Origin: Aurantibacter sp034110465
GTDB taxonomy: Bacteria; Bacteroidota; Bacteroidia; Flavobacteriales; Flavobacteriaceae
Direction of reading: 5' to 3'
Assembly (NCBI GenBank): GCA_034110465.1
Contig: JAWUZD010000003.1
Location: 310,001 to 374,000 of the forward strand
Length of the DNA stretch: 64,000 bases
The translations under genes and the position numbers were made by a program. Below, one piece after another: positions 8,922-17,532 of the stretch (position 1 is the stretch's first letter; each line of letters starts with the position of its first letter). The notes below the pieces were generated by a model. It was not told the origin of the DNA. It made no database searches and saw only the letters and a program-made list of their open reading frames with translations.

Positions 8922-9722
8922 CTAAATCTTAGTCGCTTTCAATTCAAAAATTAAAGGATATAATTTATCTTTCGTTTCATACATACCATCTTTATTTTCT
9001 ATTAAATCTGGCAATACATTATAAGGCGCCGCATTGTGCTCTTTTAAATATTCTATTTGTAAACCAGCTTCAGTTAACGCATTTACAACTTCGCTTAAAC
9101 CGTGATTCCAACCATATTCTTTACTAATCATTTTAGAAGATTCATTGGCATAAGTACCTTCATATTCTTCATAAATGGGTTCGTCTTGCATATAGCCATA
9201 CTTCATAATCGGTTTACCATCTAAATAATCAAACATCCAAACTATAGGATGAAATTCCACCATATAAAAAGTACCGCCTTTCTTTAATCTTTCGGCAATC
9301 ATTTGTCCCCAAGGTTTTAAATCGGGCAACCAGCCAATTACACCATAACTTGTAAAAACAATATCAAAAGTATCATTTAAGTGTTTTGAAGTGTGTAAAA
9401 CATTGCAACACACAAATTCAGAATCTAAATTTAATTCAGAATTTAAAGATTGGGCTAACTTAATACCTTCATCGCTTAAATCTACACCTGTACATTTTGC
9501 TCCTGCTCTACTCCAACTTAAGGTATCTTGCCCAAAATGACATTGCAAATGCAATAACGATTTTCCTTTTACATCTCCAAGCGCTTCAATTTCATAAGAC
9601 ATTAAAGACGTTTTCCCATCTTTAAAAGCCTGCATATTATACATATCACTTTGTGCGTGAACTTTAACTTTATTATTCCAAGTCGCTTTATTAGTGGCAA
9701 AATATTTAAAATTATCAGACAT
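8922..9722 (-). CDS. Class I SAM-dependent methyltransferase
   Basis: A 266-residue class I methyltransferase. Motif I is LLHLQCHFGQDTLSW, with TGVDLSDEGI as the acidic loop that binds the SAM ribose and DIVFTSYGVIGWL as motif IV. The LHLQCHFGQDT form belongs to a group of stand-alone small-molecule methyltransferases common in Bacteroidota. Nothing in the sequence shows the substrate. The gene is divergent from a lipoprotein gene and converges on msrA. No partner gene is adjacent. The class is secure and the role unknown. Confidence 0.88.
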   Translation of the reverse strand: MSDNFKYFATNKATWNNKVKVHAQSDMYNMQAFKDGKTSLMSYEIEALGDVKGKSLLHLQCHFGQDTLSWSRAGAKCTGVDLSDEGIKLAQSLNSELNLDSEFVCCNVLHTSKHLNDTFDIVFTSYGVIGWLPDLKPWGQMIAERLKKGGTFYMVEFHPIVWMFDYLDGKPIMKYGYMQDEPIYEEYEGTYANESSKMISKEYGWNHGLSEVVNALTEAGLQIEYLKEHNAAPYNVLPDLIENKDGMYETKDKLYPLIFELKATKI

Positions 9723-9774
9723 TATTTAACGTTTTATTAGAGCAAAATAAGACAACTTTTAGACTTCTGTTTTA

Positions 9775-9782
9775 TAACTTTG
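9775..9782 (+). promoter_or_regulatory. Candidate -7 promoter element for the 9.8 kb lipoprotein
   Basis: TAACTTTG fits TAnnTTTG and ends 17 bases before the ATG. No convincing -33 element is present. Confidence 0.35.
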
Positions 9783-9799
9783 AAATAAATTCAATTTTT

Positions 9800-10477
9800 A
9801 TGAAAACATATCTATTAACACTTAGTCTTTCTCTTTTATTATTCACATGTAAAAATGATGTTAAAAAAGAAACATTAGAAACTCCGAGTAAATATTTAAC
9901 CATAACAGAAAAAATAGCAGAAGCGCACGGAATTTCTAATTGGGCAACGGTTACAGAAATTCAATTTACCTTCAATGTGGATAGAGATTCAAGTCATTTT
10001 GATCGATCTTTTATATGGAAACCAAAAACACAACAAGTTACTGCAATTACAGCAAAAGATACTGTTACGTATTTTAGAAAAAATGTAGACAGTTTAAGTC
10101 TTGGAGCAGATCAAGGTTTTATAAACGATAAATTTTGGTTGCTTCCTACATTTCAATTAACTTGGGATAAAGGCACAACTATTTCTATACCTAAAAGAGA
10201 AATTGCGCCAATAAGTAAAGATTCTTTAAATAAAATAACTTTAACCTATAATTCTGAATTTGGTTATACGCCTGGCGATGCATACGATATTTTTTACGAC
10301 AAAAACTACCACATAAAAGAATGGGTTTTTAGAGAAGCAAACCAAGAAAAACCGAGTATGATTACAGCTTTTTCTGACTATAAAACAATAAAAGGGATTT
10401 CTTTTCCAACAAAAAGCACAAAAGAAACACCAAATTGGTCACTTTACTTTACGGATATAAAAATAAAAACCGAATAA
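9800..10477 (+). CDS. Putative lipoprotein of unknown function
   Basis: A 225-residue protein with a lipoprotein-type signal (LSLLLFTC, lipid site C17). A soluble, beta-rich body follows that includes ITEKIAEAHGISNW and a repeated aromatic pattern (FIWKPKTQQV, GYTPGDAYDIFYD). It resembles a group of flavobacterial lipoproteins of about 220-260 residues known only as hypothetical or DUF proteins; I do not assign a DUF number with confidence. It probably sits on the periplasmic side of a membrane. It lies just before the kynurenine cluster but is separated by 124 bases, so cotranscription is uncertain. Confidence 0.75.
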   Translation: MKTYLLTLSLSLLLFTCKNDVKKETLETPSKYLTITEKIAEAHGISNWATVTEIQFTFNVDRDSSHFDRSFIWKPKTQQVTAITAKDTVTYFRKNVDSLSLGADQGFINDKFWLLPTFQLTWDKGTTISIPKREIAPISKDSLNKITLTYNSEFGYTPGDAYDIFYDKNYHIKEWVFREANQEKPSMITAFSDYKTIKGISFPTKSTKETPNWSLYFTDIKIKTE

Positions 10478-10601
10478 GATTCTAATTTTTGTATAATTCG
10501 TAAGGATTTCAGAAATTATAAAAGCGTATTTCTTTTGTTTGTATCACTTCATTGGTAAATTAATAATTCTTATTTTTGAAGAAACCAAAACAAAAAACAA
10601 C

Positions 10602-11867
10602 GTGTCTCACTATAAATCTGGTCTTGAATACGCAAAACAATTAGATCAAAATGATGTTTTAGCAGCATTTAGAAATCAATTTCATATACCAAAAGATAAA
10701 GACGGAAATGATTTAGTTTATTTCTGCGGAAACTCTTTGGGTTTGCAACCCAAAAACACTAAATCTTATATCAATCAAGAATTAGAAGATTGGGCAAATT
10801 TAGGTGTTGAAGGTCACACAGAAGGAAAAAATCCGTGGTTACATTACCACGAGTTTTTAACAGAAACTATGGCAAATGTTGTTGGTGCAAATGAAAAAGA
10901 GGTTATTGTAATGAATTCTCTTACAGCTAACTTGCATTTAATGATGGTTAGTTTTTATCAGCCAAAACCAAAACGTTATAAGATCTTAATTGAAGCTGAT
11001 GCTTTTCCAAGCGATAAGTATGCGGTAGAATCTCAATTACGTCATCACGGTTACGATGATAAAGAAGGTTTAATTCTATGGAAAGCTAGAGAAGGTGAAG
11101 AATTGGCTAATTACGATGATTTAGAAACCATTCTTGTAGAACAAGGCGAAGAGATTGCATTAATTATGATTGGTGGCGTAAATTACTACACAGGTCAGTT
11201 TTTCGATTTAAAACGCATTACAGATTTAGGACATAAACACGGTTGTGTTGTAGGATTTGATTGTGCACACGGCGCAGGAAATGTAGATTTAGATTTACAC
11301 AATTCTGGAGCAGATTTTGCGGTTTGGTGTTCTTATAAATATTTAAATTCTGGACCAGGAAGTTTATCTGGAGCCTTTGTTCATGAACGCCACGCTAACC
11401 GAAAAGACTTAAATCGTTTTACAGGTTGGTGGAGTCATAACAAGACAACGCGTTTTAGAATGCGCGACGAATTTGACCAATTAGAAGGCGCAGAAGGTTG
11501 GCAATTAAGTAATCCACCTATTTTATCTATGGCAGCAATTAGAGCATCTTTAGATGTAGTAAAAGAAGCTGGATTTAAAAATATGATTGCTAAATCTAAA
11601 GAATTAACGGGTTATTTTGAATTTTTAATTAACGAATTAAATCATTCCGATATTAAAATAATAACACCAAGTAATCCTGAAGAACGCGGCTGCCAATTAT
11701 CTATTCAAGTTAAAAATGCAGACAAAAAATTATACGATAAATTAACAGAAGCTGGCGTAATTACAGATTGGCGAGAACCAGATGTAATACGTTGCGCTCC
11801 AGTGCCATTATACAACTCTTTTGAAGATGTTTATAAAATGGTAGATAGATTGAAGAAGTTGTTGTAA
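10602..11867 (+). CDS. kynU: Kynureninase
   Basis: A PLP enzyme that cleaves kynurenine or 3-hydroxykynurenine to (3-hydroxy)anthranilate and alanine. The fold-type I features are FCGNSLGLQPK near the N terminus, FDCAHGAGN around the PLP-binding Asp, and catalytic K246 in CSYKYLNSGPG. The GWWSH motif that contacts substrate is present. A GTG at 10602 (reading MSHYKSGLEYAK) was preferred: it gives 421 residues, the family length, whereas an open extension to 10539 adds an unrelated hydrophobic leader. It is the first gene of the kynurenine cluster. It ends 82 bases before kmo, and a REP-like hairpin fills that gap. Confidence 0.95.
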   Translation: MSHYKSGLEYAKQLDQNDVLAAFRNQFHIPKDKDGNDLVYFCGNSLGLQPKNTKSYINQELEDWANLGVEGHTEGKNPWLHYHEFLTETMANVVGANEKEVIVMNSLTANLHLMMVSFYQPKPKRYKILIEADAFPSDKYAVESQLRHHGYDDKEGLILWKAREGEELANYDDLETILVEQGEEIALIMIGGVNYYTGQFFDLKRITDLGHKHGCVVGFDCAHGAGNVDLDLHNSGADFAVWCSYKYLNSGPGSLSGAFVHERHANRKDLNRFTGWWSHNKTTRFRMRDEFDQLEGAEGWQLSNPPILSMAAIRASLDVVKEAGFKNMIAKSKELTGYFEFLINELNHSDIKIITPSNPEERGCQLSIQVKNADKKLYDKLTEAGVITDWREPDVIRCAPVPLYNSFEDVYKMVDRLKKLL

Positions 11868-11873
11868 ACAAAT

Positions 11874-11940
11874 GTCTCCTCGAGCGCAGTCGAGAGGTTA
11901 TTTTAAAATCATAGAGGTCTCGACTGCGCTCGACCAGACA
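11874..11940. repeat. REP-like palindromic element, copy 1 (between kynU and kmo)
   Basis: The inverted arms TCGAGCGCAGTCGAGA (11880-11895) and TCTCGACTGCGCTCGA (11918-11933) pair perfectly over 16 bp. A CC/CC mismatch and a further GTCT/AGAC pairing extend the stem, and the loop is about 22 bases, AT-rich. It is GC-rich against the AT-rich surroundings and recurs at 13476. It falls in the kynU-kmo gap, directly before the kmo start codon. Spurious translation gives the peptide VERSRDL, commonly seen in automatic flavobacterial gene calls. Confidence 0.9.
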
Positions 11941-11949
11941 CAACATCAG

Positions 11950-13371
11950 ATGACAGAAAACAAAAACATACTAATTATAGGCGCAGGACTTTGTGGAAGT
12001 CTTTTAGCTTTGCGACTAGGTCAACGTGGATACAATGTTACCGTATTTGAAATGCGTACTGATTTACGTAAAACAGATATTTCTGCGGGTCGATCTATTA
12101 ACCTTGCGTTTTCAGATCGTGGAAATAAAGCCATAAAAATGGTTGGTTTAGAAGATAAAGTTGAAAAACTATGTATTCCAATGAATGGTCGCTTAATTCA
12201 CGATAGAGAAAGCAATACCTTTTTGTCTAATTATAGCGGTCGCGAGCACGAATACATCAATTCAATTTCTCGTGGAGGATTAAACGCTTTACTTTTAGAC
12301 GAAGCTGAGGCTTTAGAAAACGTCACCATTCATTTCAATAAAAAATGTAAGTCGGTAGATTTCGAAAACGTAACAGCACTTTTTAAAGATTACATTACAA
12401 AAGGCGACTCTTCAGAAACTGCAGATTGTATTATAGCAACAGATGGCGCAGGTTCAGCTTTACGTAAAAGTTACATTACAGAACGTAAGTTCTTATTCAG
12501 TTATTCGCAAGAGTATTTAACGCACGGTTATAAAGAATTATGTATTCTACCTGCAAAAAATGGCAATTATAAAGCTTACAAAAATGCCTTGCATATTTGG
12601 CCTAGAGGCGATTTTATGGTAATTGCGTTACCAAATTTAGATGGTAGTTTTACAGTCACTTTATTTTTAAGTTATAGTGAAGGTGAATACAATTTCGATA
12701 ATTTAACAACACCAGAAATAGTTACAGAATTCTTCCAAAAAGAATTTCCAGACGCTTTAGAGTTGATGCCTAATTTAGTCGAAGACTTTTTCGAAAACCC
12801 AACAGCACCATTAGGAACCGTAAAATGTTCGCCTTGGAATTACAAAGGAAAAACTTTATTAATGGGCGATTCTGCGCATGCTATTGTACCTTTTTACGGA
12901 CAAGGAATGAATGCGTCTTTTGAAGATGTGGTGGAATTTGATGCTTTTTTAAATAAAAATGAAGACAACTGGGAAGAGGTTTTCAAAGCATATAGCCAAT
13001 CTCGTAAAAAAGATACCGATGCTATTGCCGATTTAGCAATAGACAACTTTCACGAAATGAAAAGTCACGTTGGTCAAGCTATTTTTCAAGAAAAACGAAA
13101 AATAGAAATGGCTTTAGAAAAAGAATTTCCAAAGAATTATTCATCAAAATACAGCCTAGTCACATTTAACGAAAAGATTGGTTATCGTGAAGCTATGATT
13201 AGAGGAAGAGCCCAAGACAAAGCAATTCTTAATATGTTATCGGATGGCGATATTTCAACAGATATAGACTTTACAGATAAATCTGCTTTAAAAACAATTT
13301 TAAACAAAGTAACAACAGAAACTAATAACATTTTAGACGATGATAAAGTAGCAAAAACTATGCATCATTAA
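11950..13371 (+). CDS. kmo: Kynurenine 3-monooxygenase
   Basis: A flavoprotein hydroxylase that converts kynurenine to 3-hydroxykynurenine with NADPH and O2. The FAD Rossmann motif IGAGLCGSLLA is at the N terminus. Also visible are SAGRSINLAFSDRG, the ATDGAGSALR segment, and the second FAD motif MGDSAHAIVPFYGQGMN. The ATG at 11950 gives 473 residues. The open frame back to 11872 only translates the REP hairpin and is rejected. It supplies the substrate for KynU acting on 3-hydroxykynurenine. Together with the dioxygenase and decarboxylase downstream it defines the 3-hydroxyanthranilate branch. Confidence 0.96.
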   Translation: MTENKNILIIGAGLCGSLLALRLGQRGYNVTVFEMRTDLRKTDISAGRSINLAFSDRGNKAIKMVGLEDKVEKLCIPMNGRLIHDRESNTFLSNYSGREHEYINSISRGGLNALLLDEAEALENVTIHFNKKCKSVDFENVTALFKDYITKGDSSETADCIIATDGAGSALRKSYITERKFLFSYSQEYLTHGYKELCILPAKNGNYKAYKNALHIWPRGDFMVIALPNLDGSFTVTLFLSYSEGEYNFDNLTTPEIVTEFFQKEFPDALELMPNLVEDFFENPTAPLGTVKCSPWNYKGKTLLMGDSAHAIVPFYGQGMNASFEDVVEFDAFLNKNEDNWEEVFKAYSQSRKKDTDAIADLAIDNFHEMKSHVGQAIFQEKRKIEMALEKEFPKNYSSKYSLVTFNEKIGYREAMIRGRAQDKAILNMLSDGDISTDIDFTDKSALKTILNKVTTETNNILDDDKVAKTMHH

Positions 13372-13431
13372 ATTTCAATATATCAATTAGATGATTTGAA
13401 AATGTAATAATTAAAACTTGAACATTTTGTC

Positions 13432-13453
13432 ATTCTGCGCTACGACGCAGAAT
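13432..13453. repeat. Short palindrome of dispersed type
   Basis: ATTCTGCG and CGCAGAAT form an 8-bp inverted repeat around a 6-base centre, within TTTGTCATTCTGCG. Similar 'GTCATTCTG' intergenic palindromes are scattered through flavobacterial genomes. Only one copy is seen here, 30 bases before REP-like copy 2. Confidence 0.6.
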
Positions 13454-13475
13454 CTAAATAAAATAAAAGCACAAA

Positions 13476-13535
13476 TGGCTCCTCGAGCGCAGTCGAGAGG
13501 TTAATAAAGAAGGTCTCGACTGCGCTCGACCAGAC
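13476..13535. repeat. REP-like palindromic element, copy 2 (between kmo and the RidA gene)
   Basis: The same 16-bp arms as copy 1 occur at 13483-13498 and 13514-13529, with a shorter AT-rich loop. The outer GTCT of copy 1 is GGCT here. It ends 11 bases before the RidA-family start codon. The two copies bracket kmo. Confidence 0.9.
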
Positions 13536-13546
13536 AAATTAGTATT

Positions 13547-13954
13547 ATGGAAAATAAAATAGTAACACCAAGAGGCGCATATCCACACGTAAAAAAAGTA
13601 GGCGACTTTATATTTGTATCAGGAACAAGTTCTCGCAGACCAGACAATACCATTGCTGGTGTTGAGATTATTGACGAAATGGGCACAAAGCGTTTAGATG
13701 CGTATGTACAAACCCAAGAAGTTATAAAAAACATAGAACGCAACTTAGCAAAAGTTGGCGCTAAATTAAAAGACGTTGTTGATGTGTCTTCTTTTTTAGT
13801 AAATATGAACGATTTTGCTGGTTATAATAAAGCCTACGGAGAGTTTTTCGAAAAAGAATCTGGACCAACACGAACAACCGTTGCAGTGCATCAATTACCG
13901 CATCCAGATTTAGTTATTGAAATTAAGGTTACCGCTTATAAAAAACAAGATTAA
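13547..13954 (+). CDS. RidA-family protein, probable 2-aminomuconate deaminase
   Basis: A 135-residue RidA/YjgF/YER057c-family protein, normally a trimeric enamine/imine deaminase. Visible features are FIFVSGTSSR near the N terminus and the GPTRTTV and PDLVIEIKV segments near the end. Proteins of this fold act as 2-aminomuconate deaminase in the nitrobenzoate/3-hydroxyanthranilate pathway of Pseudomonas (NbaF). The position between kmo and a 2-aminomuconate semialdehyde dehydrogenase-like gene makes that role likely here. A general reactive-enamine deaminase is the alternative. The start ATG is clear. Confidence 0.85.
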   Translation: MENKIVTPRGAYPHVKKVGDFIFVSGTSSRRPDNTIAGVEIIDEMGTKRLDAYVQTQEVIKNIERNLAKVGAKLKDVVDVSSFLVNMNDFAGYNKAYGEFFEKESGPTRTTVAVHQLPHPDLVIEIKVTAYKKQD

Positions 13955-14022
13955 AGATAATTACCTAGAAGTTAAGACACTTCTTATCAATCTTTACTAT
14001 TGATTCTTTATCATATCAAAAT

Positions 14023-15462
14023 ATGAACATACAAAACTACATAAACGGCAAATTTAAAAACCCAAAACAGGATAATTGGGTAGAAAACTATAATCCATCA
14101 AACGGAGAAGTTTACGGACAAATTCCAAACTCATCTCAAGAAGATGTGGAATTAGCTTACAAAAGTGCCAAAACTGCTTTTAAGCAGTGGTCTAAAACCA
14201 CTTTAGATGAACGCAGTAGAATATTAATTAAAATTGCCGATTTATTAGAAGAAAACTTACAACGTTTTGCAGAAGCAGAAAGTAAGGACAACGGAAAACC
14301 TCTAAGTTTAGCTAAAACTGTAGATATTCCAAGAGCTGCAAGTAATTTTAGATTCTTTGGAAATGCCATAACACAATTTGCTAGCGAAAGTCACGAAAGT
14401 GTTGGGCAAGATGCTATAAATTACACCTTACGTCAACCCATTGGAGTTGTGGGCTGTATTTCGCCTTGGAACCTTCCACTTTATTTATTTACGTGGAAAA
14501 TTGCACCAGCCATAGCTGCTGGAAACTGCGTGGTTGCAAAACCAAGCGAAGTTACTCCAATGACTGCTTATTTATTAGGCGAAATATGTAATCAAGCAGG
14601 ATTACCAAAAGGTGTTTTAAACATTGTTCACGGATTAGGAACAACCACTGGACAAGCCATTATAGAACATACAGATATTAAAGCTATTAGTTTTACCGGT
14701 GGAACCGCAACTGGAGCACATATTGCCCGCGTTGCTGCTCCAATGTTTAAAAAACTATCTTTAGAATTAGGCGGAAAAAACCCAAACATCATTTTTGCGG
14801 ATTGCGATTATGATGATATGCTAAACACTACTGTAAGATCATCTTTTGCTAATCAAGGTCAGATTTGTTTATGCGGAAGCCGAATTTTTGTTGAAGCATC
14901 TATCTACGAGAAATTTAAAACAGATTTTGTGGCTAAAGTAAAAGCTTTGAAAGTTGGTCATCCATCTGATGAAGCGACAAATATTGGCGCATTAGTATCA
15001 AAACCACATTTAGAAAAAGTAAAAGAATATATAGAGATTGCCAAAACAGAAAATGGAACTGTTTTATGCGGTGGAAATAAAGTCACTGTAAATGGTTACG
15101 AAAACGGTTATTATTTAGAACCAACAGTTATAGAGGTAAAATCTGACGAATGTAGAGTCAATCAAGAAGAAATTTTTGGACCTGTAGTCACTATTATGCC
15201 TTTTGAAACTGAAGCACAAGTTTTAGAAATGGCTAACAAAGTGAAGTATGGTTTGTCAGCAACGTTATGGACTAACAATTTAAAACGCACTATGATGTTA
15301 AGTAACAACCTGCAAGCAGGAATTGTTTGGGTTAACACTTGGATGATGCGCGATTTACGTACACCTTTTGGTGGCGTAAAAGCTTCTGGAGTTGGACGTG
15401 AAGGCGGATTTGAAGCCTTACGTTTCTTTACTGAAGCTAAAAATGTTTGTATAAAATATTAA
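14023..15462 (+). CDS. Aldehyde dehydrogenase, probable 2-aminomuconate semialdehyde dehydrogenase
   Basis: An NAD(P)-dependent aldehyde dehydrogenase of 479 residues. The CISPWNLPLYLF segment (cofactor site), FTGGTATG, the catalytic Glu in LELGGKNPN and catalytic C282 in NQGQICLCGSR are all present. The C-terminal TPFGGVKASGVGREGG is the family signature. Placement in the kynurenine cluster, after the RidA-type deaminase, points to oxidation of 2-aminomuconate 6-semialdehyde to 2-aminomuconate (EC 1.2.1.32). A related hydroxymuconic semialdehyde dehydrogenase is the nearest alternative. The end is 12 bases before the next start. Confidence 0.9.
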   Translation: MNIQNYINGKFKNPKQDNWVENYNPSNGEVYGQIPNSSQEDVELAYKSAKTAFKQWSKTTLDERSRILIKIADLLEENLQRFAEAESKDNGKPLSLAKTVDIPRAASNFRFFGNAITQFASESHESVGQDAINYTLRQPIGVVGCISPWNLPLYLFTWKIAPAIAAGNCVVAKPSEVTPMTAYLLGEICNQAGLPKGVLNIVHGLGTTTGQAIIEHTDIKAISFTGGTATGAHIARVAAPMFKKLSLELGGKNPNIIFADCDYDDMLNTTVRSSFANQGQICLCGSRIFVEASIYEKFKTDFVAKVKALKVGHPSDEATNIGALVSKPHLEKVKEYIEIAKTENGTVLCGGNKVTVNGYENGYYLEPTVIEVKSDECRVNQEEIFGPVVTIMPFETEAQVLEMANKVKYGLSATLWTNNLKRTMMLSNNLQAGIVWVNTWMMRDLRTPFGGVKASGVGREGGFEALRFFTEAKNVCIKY

Positions 15463-15473
15463 AAATTCATCTA

Positions 15474-15974
15474 ATGAAAAACACACTTATTATTTTTAGT
15501 TTATTCTTTTTAACTAGTATTTTTAGTCAAAACGAATTTAAAGATTTAGAAAAAGAAAACTATTCAATAAGTTATCCTAAATCTTGGAACCTTGACACTT
15601 CTGGTCAAATGAATACTGAGTTTTTATTATTTTCTGAATCAACAGAAAACGATACGTTTAATGAAAACGTAAATCTTTTAATTCAAGATTTAAAAGGACA
15701 CAACATAACAACATTAGAATCTTTCACAGAACTTTCCATAAGTCAAATAAAAACAATGATTAAAGAAGGAAAGGTTCTTGAAAATTATAACAAAAAAACA
15801 CATCATATATTAATTTGGAGTGGTTACATAGGTGATAATCATTTAAAATTTAAACAATTCTTCTTTGTCAAAAATGAAAAAGCATATGTTTTAACTTTTA
15901 CAACGCTTATTAATACATTTGATAAATACCATAAAACAGGAAACAAAATACTGAATAGTTTTACGCTAAAGTAA
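15474..15974 (+). CDS. Small secreted protein of unknown function, PsbP/DUF1795-like pattern
   Basis: A 166-residue protein with a signal peptide (MKNTLIIFSLFFLTSIFSQ). The body shows YSISYPKSWN near the N terminus, an acidic middle, and a closing KFKQFFFVKNEKAYVLTF followed by KILNSFTLK. This layout resembles the PsbP/DcrB-like fold found in many short exported proteins, but the match is by pattern only. The ATG at 15474 was chosen to give the signal peptide. It sits inside the kynurenine cluster, 12 bases after the aldehyde dehydrogenase, and is probably cotranscribed. Nothing shows a catalytic role in the pathway. Confidence 0.7.
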   Translation: MKNTLIIFSLFFLTSIFSQNEFKDLEKENYSISYPKSWNLDTSGQMNTEFLLFSESTENDTFNENVNLLIQDLKGHNITTLESFTELSISQIKTMIKEGKVLENYNKKTHHILIWSGYIGDNHLKFKQFFFVKNEKAYVLTFTTLINTFDKYHKTGNKILNSFTLK

Positions 15975-16009
15975 AACAAAAGACTTCTACTCTATCAGAA
16001 ACAATAATT

Positions 16010-16792
16010 ATGAATTTAGACTTAAACAACACATACGCATTAGTTTGCGGTAGTACAGCAGGAATAGGAAAAGCAACAGCGATAGCTTTAGCTAACGAAG
16101 GTGCAATTGTAACTTTAATAGCAAGAAACGAAGACAAGTTAAAAGCAACTTTAGCCGAGTTACCTCAGCAAAGAACTCACGATTATATTGTGGCAGATTT
16201 TTCTAATCCAACAGAATTAAAAGCTAAAGTATCGGAATATGTGGCTAAAAATCACGGATTTCATATTTTAGTAAATAATACTGGTGGACCAAAAGGCGGA
16301 CCGGTATTTTCGGCAGAAATGGACGAGTTCGAAAGCGCATTTACTCAGCACTTAAAATGCAATCACGTATTAGCACAAGCTGTGGTTCCTTTTATGAAAA
16401 GTGAATCTTTTGGTAGAATTATTAACGTAATTTCTACATCGGTTAAACAACCTTTAGATGGACTTGGTGTGAGTAATACTATTCGTGGTGCAGTGGCTAA
16501 TTGGAGTAAAACTTTGGCTAACGAACTTGGTCAGTTTGGAATTACAGTTAACAATGTATTACCAGGAGCTACAGGAACAGATCGTTTAGCTGAAATTATA
16601 AAAAACAAATCGGCTAAAACTGGTATTACTCAAGATGAAGCAAGTAATGCAATGAAAAGTGCGGTTCCAGCAAAACGTTTTGCACAACCAGAAGAATTAG
16701 CAGATGCTATTACATTTTTAGCTAGTAAACGTGCCAGTTACATTAATGGAATTAATCTTCCTGTAGATGGCGGAAGAACTAAATGTTTATAA
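16010..16792 (+). CDS. SDR-family oxidoreductase lacking the Tyr-Lys catalytic pair
   Basis: A 260-residue short-chain dehydrogenase/reductase fold. The cofactor loop is VCGSTAGIGKATA (12-24), NNTGG (89-93) replaces NNAG, and the end reads INGINLPVDGG. Where the family has YxxxK this protein has S155-N-T-I-R159, so both catalytic residues are absent. It fits the divergent 'BKR-like' SDR subgroup, which is known not to match the SDR tetrad. It stands inside the kynurenine cluster between the aldehyde dehydrogenase and the dioxygenase. It could be a non-classical reductase, an enamine/imine-handling enzyme or a binding protein; the sequence does not decide. Confidence 0.85.
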   Translation: MNLDLNNTYALVCGSTAGIGKATAIALANEGAIVTLIARNEDKLKATLAELPQQRTHDYIVADFSNPTELKAKVSEYVAKNHGFHILVNNTGGPKGGPVFSAEMDEFESAFTQHLKCNHVLAQAVVPFMKSESFGRIINVISTSVKQPLDGLGVSNTIRGAVANWSKTLANELGQFGITVNNVLPGATGTDRLAEIIKNKSAKTGITQDEASNAMKSAVPAKRFAQPEELADAITFLASKRASYINGINLPVDGGRTKCL

Positions 16793-16943
16793 TACCGAAT
16801 TTTCAATTTTTATTGTTAATTTTATTGAATTGATGAATTTGCGTTAAGGGTTGAAGTGGCATCCTTTTTTTGACACCATATATGGCAAAAAAAGATATAA
16901 CGAAAAACCTGACCCGATAAGGAAACGCCATAAAAATAATACT

Positions 16944-17477
16944 ATGAGTAAAATAGTTTCGCCATTAAATTTTAAAGCTTGGATAGAGGAAAATCGTCAT
17001 TTATTAAAACCGCCAGTTGGAAACAAAGTGGTCTGGAAAGATGGCGAATTTATAGTTATGGTTGTTGGTGGACCAAATAGTAGAAAGGACTATCATTATA
17101 ACGAAACACCTGAGTTTTTCTATCAGGTTGAAGGAGATATTGTTTTAAAAATTATAGAAAATGGTACGCCAAAAGATGTGCATATAAAAGAAGGCGACAT
17201 TTATTTATTACCATCTAAAGTACCGCATTCTCCACAACGTGGTGCAAATACGGTTGGATTGGTTATAGAATACCAAAGACATGAAGGCGTAAGAGATGCG
17301 TTATTATGGTTTTGCGAAAGTTGTACAACAAAACTTTATGAGGAAGATTTTACAGTGAAAAATATTGAAACTGATATGCCAATAATTTTTGACAAGTATT
17401 ACGGAGATGAAGAAAAACGTACGTGTCCAAATTGTTGCGAAGTTATGCAACCGCCAAAAAAGGTGAAAATCGATTAA
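16944..17477 (+). CDS. 3-Hydroxyanthranilate 3,4-dioxygenase
   Basis: An extradiol dioxygenase of the cupin fold that opens 3-hydroxyanthranilate to 2-amino-3-carboxymuconate 6-semialdehyde (ACMS). Iron ligands are H51, E57 and H95, with substrate-contacting R47 and R99, essentially at the positions known in the Cupriavidus enzyme. A C-terminal rubredoxin-like metal site is formed by C124/C127 (CESC) and C161/C164 (CPNC), as in bacterial and fungal forms. The ATG at 16944 gives 177 residues; the open extension to 16851 has no family match. Its product is used by the next gene. Known as nbaC, haaO or haao. Confidence 0.96.
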   Translation: MSKIVSPLNFKAWIEENRHLLKPPVGNKVVWKDGEFIVMVVGGPNSRKDYHYNETPEFFYQVEGDIVLKIIENGTPKDVHIKEGDIYLLPSKVPHSPQRGANTVGLVIEYQRHEGVRDALLWFCESCTTKLYEEDFTVKNIETDMPIIFDKYYGDEEKRTCPNCCEVMQPPKKVKID

Positions 17478-17532
17478 ATAGTATTAAAACCAACCTTAAA
17501 CACTATCTTGAAATTGCTTTAAGATTAAGATT

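Noticed and set aside
11761..11946. 61-residue minus-strand frame containing VERSRDL, across the first REP-like element
   Set aside because: It is the translation of the hairpin plus the antisense of kynU. The same VERSRDL peptide arises from the second copy (13501-13743), so it reflects the repeat and not a gene.
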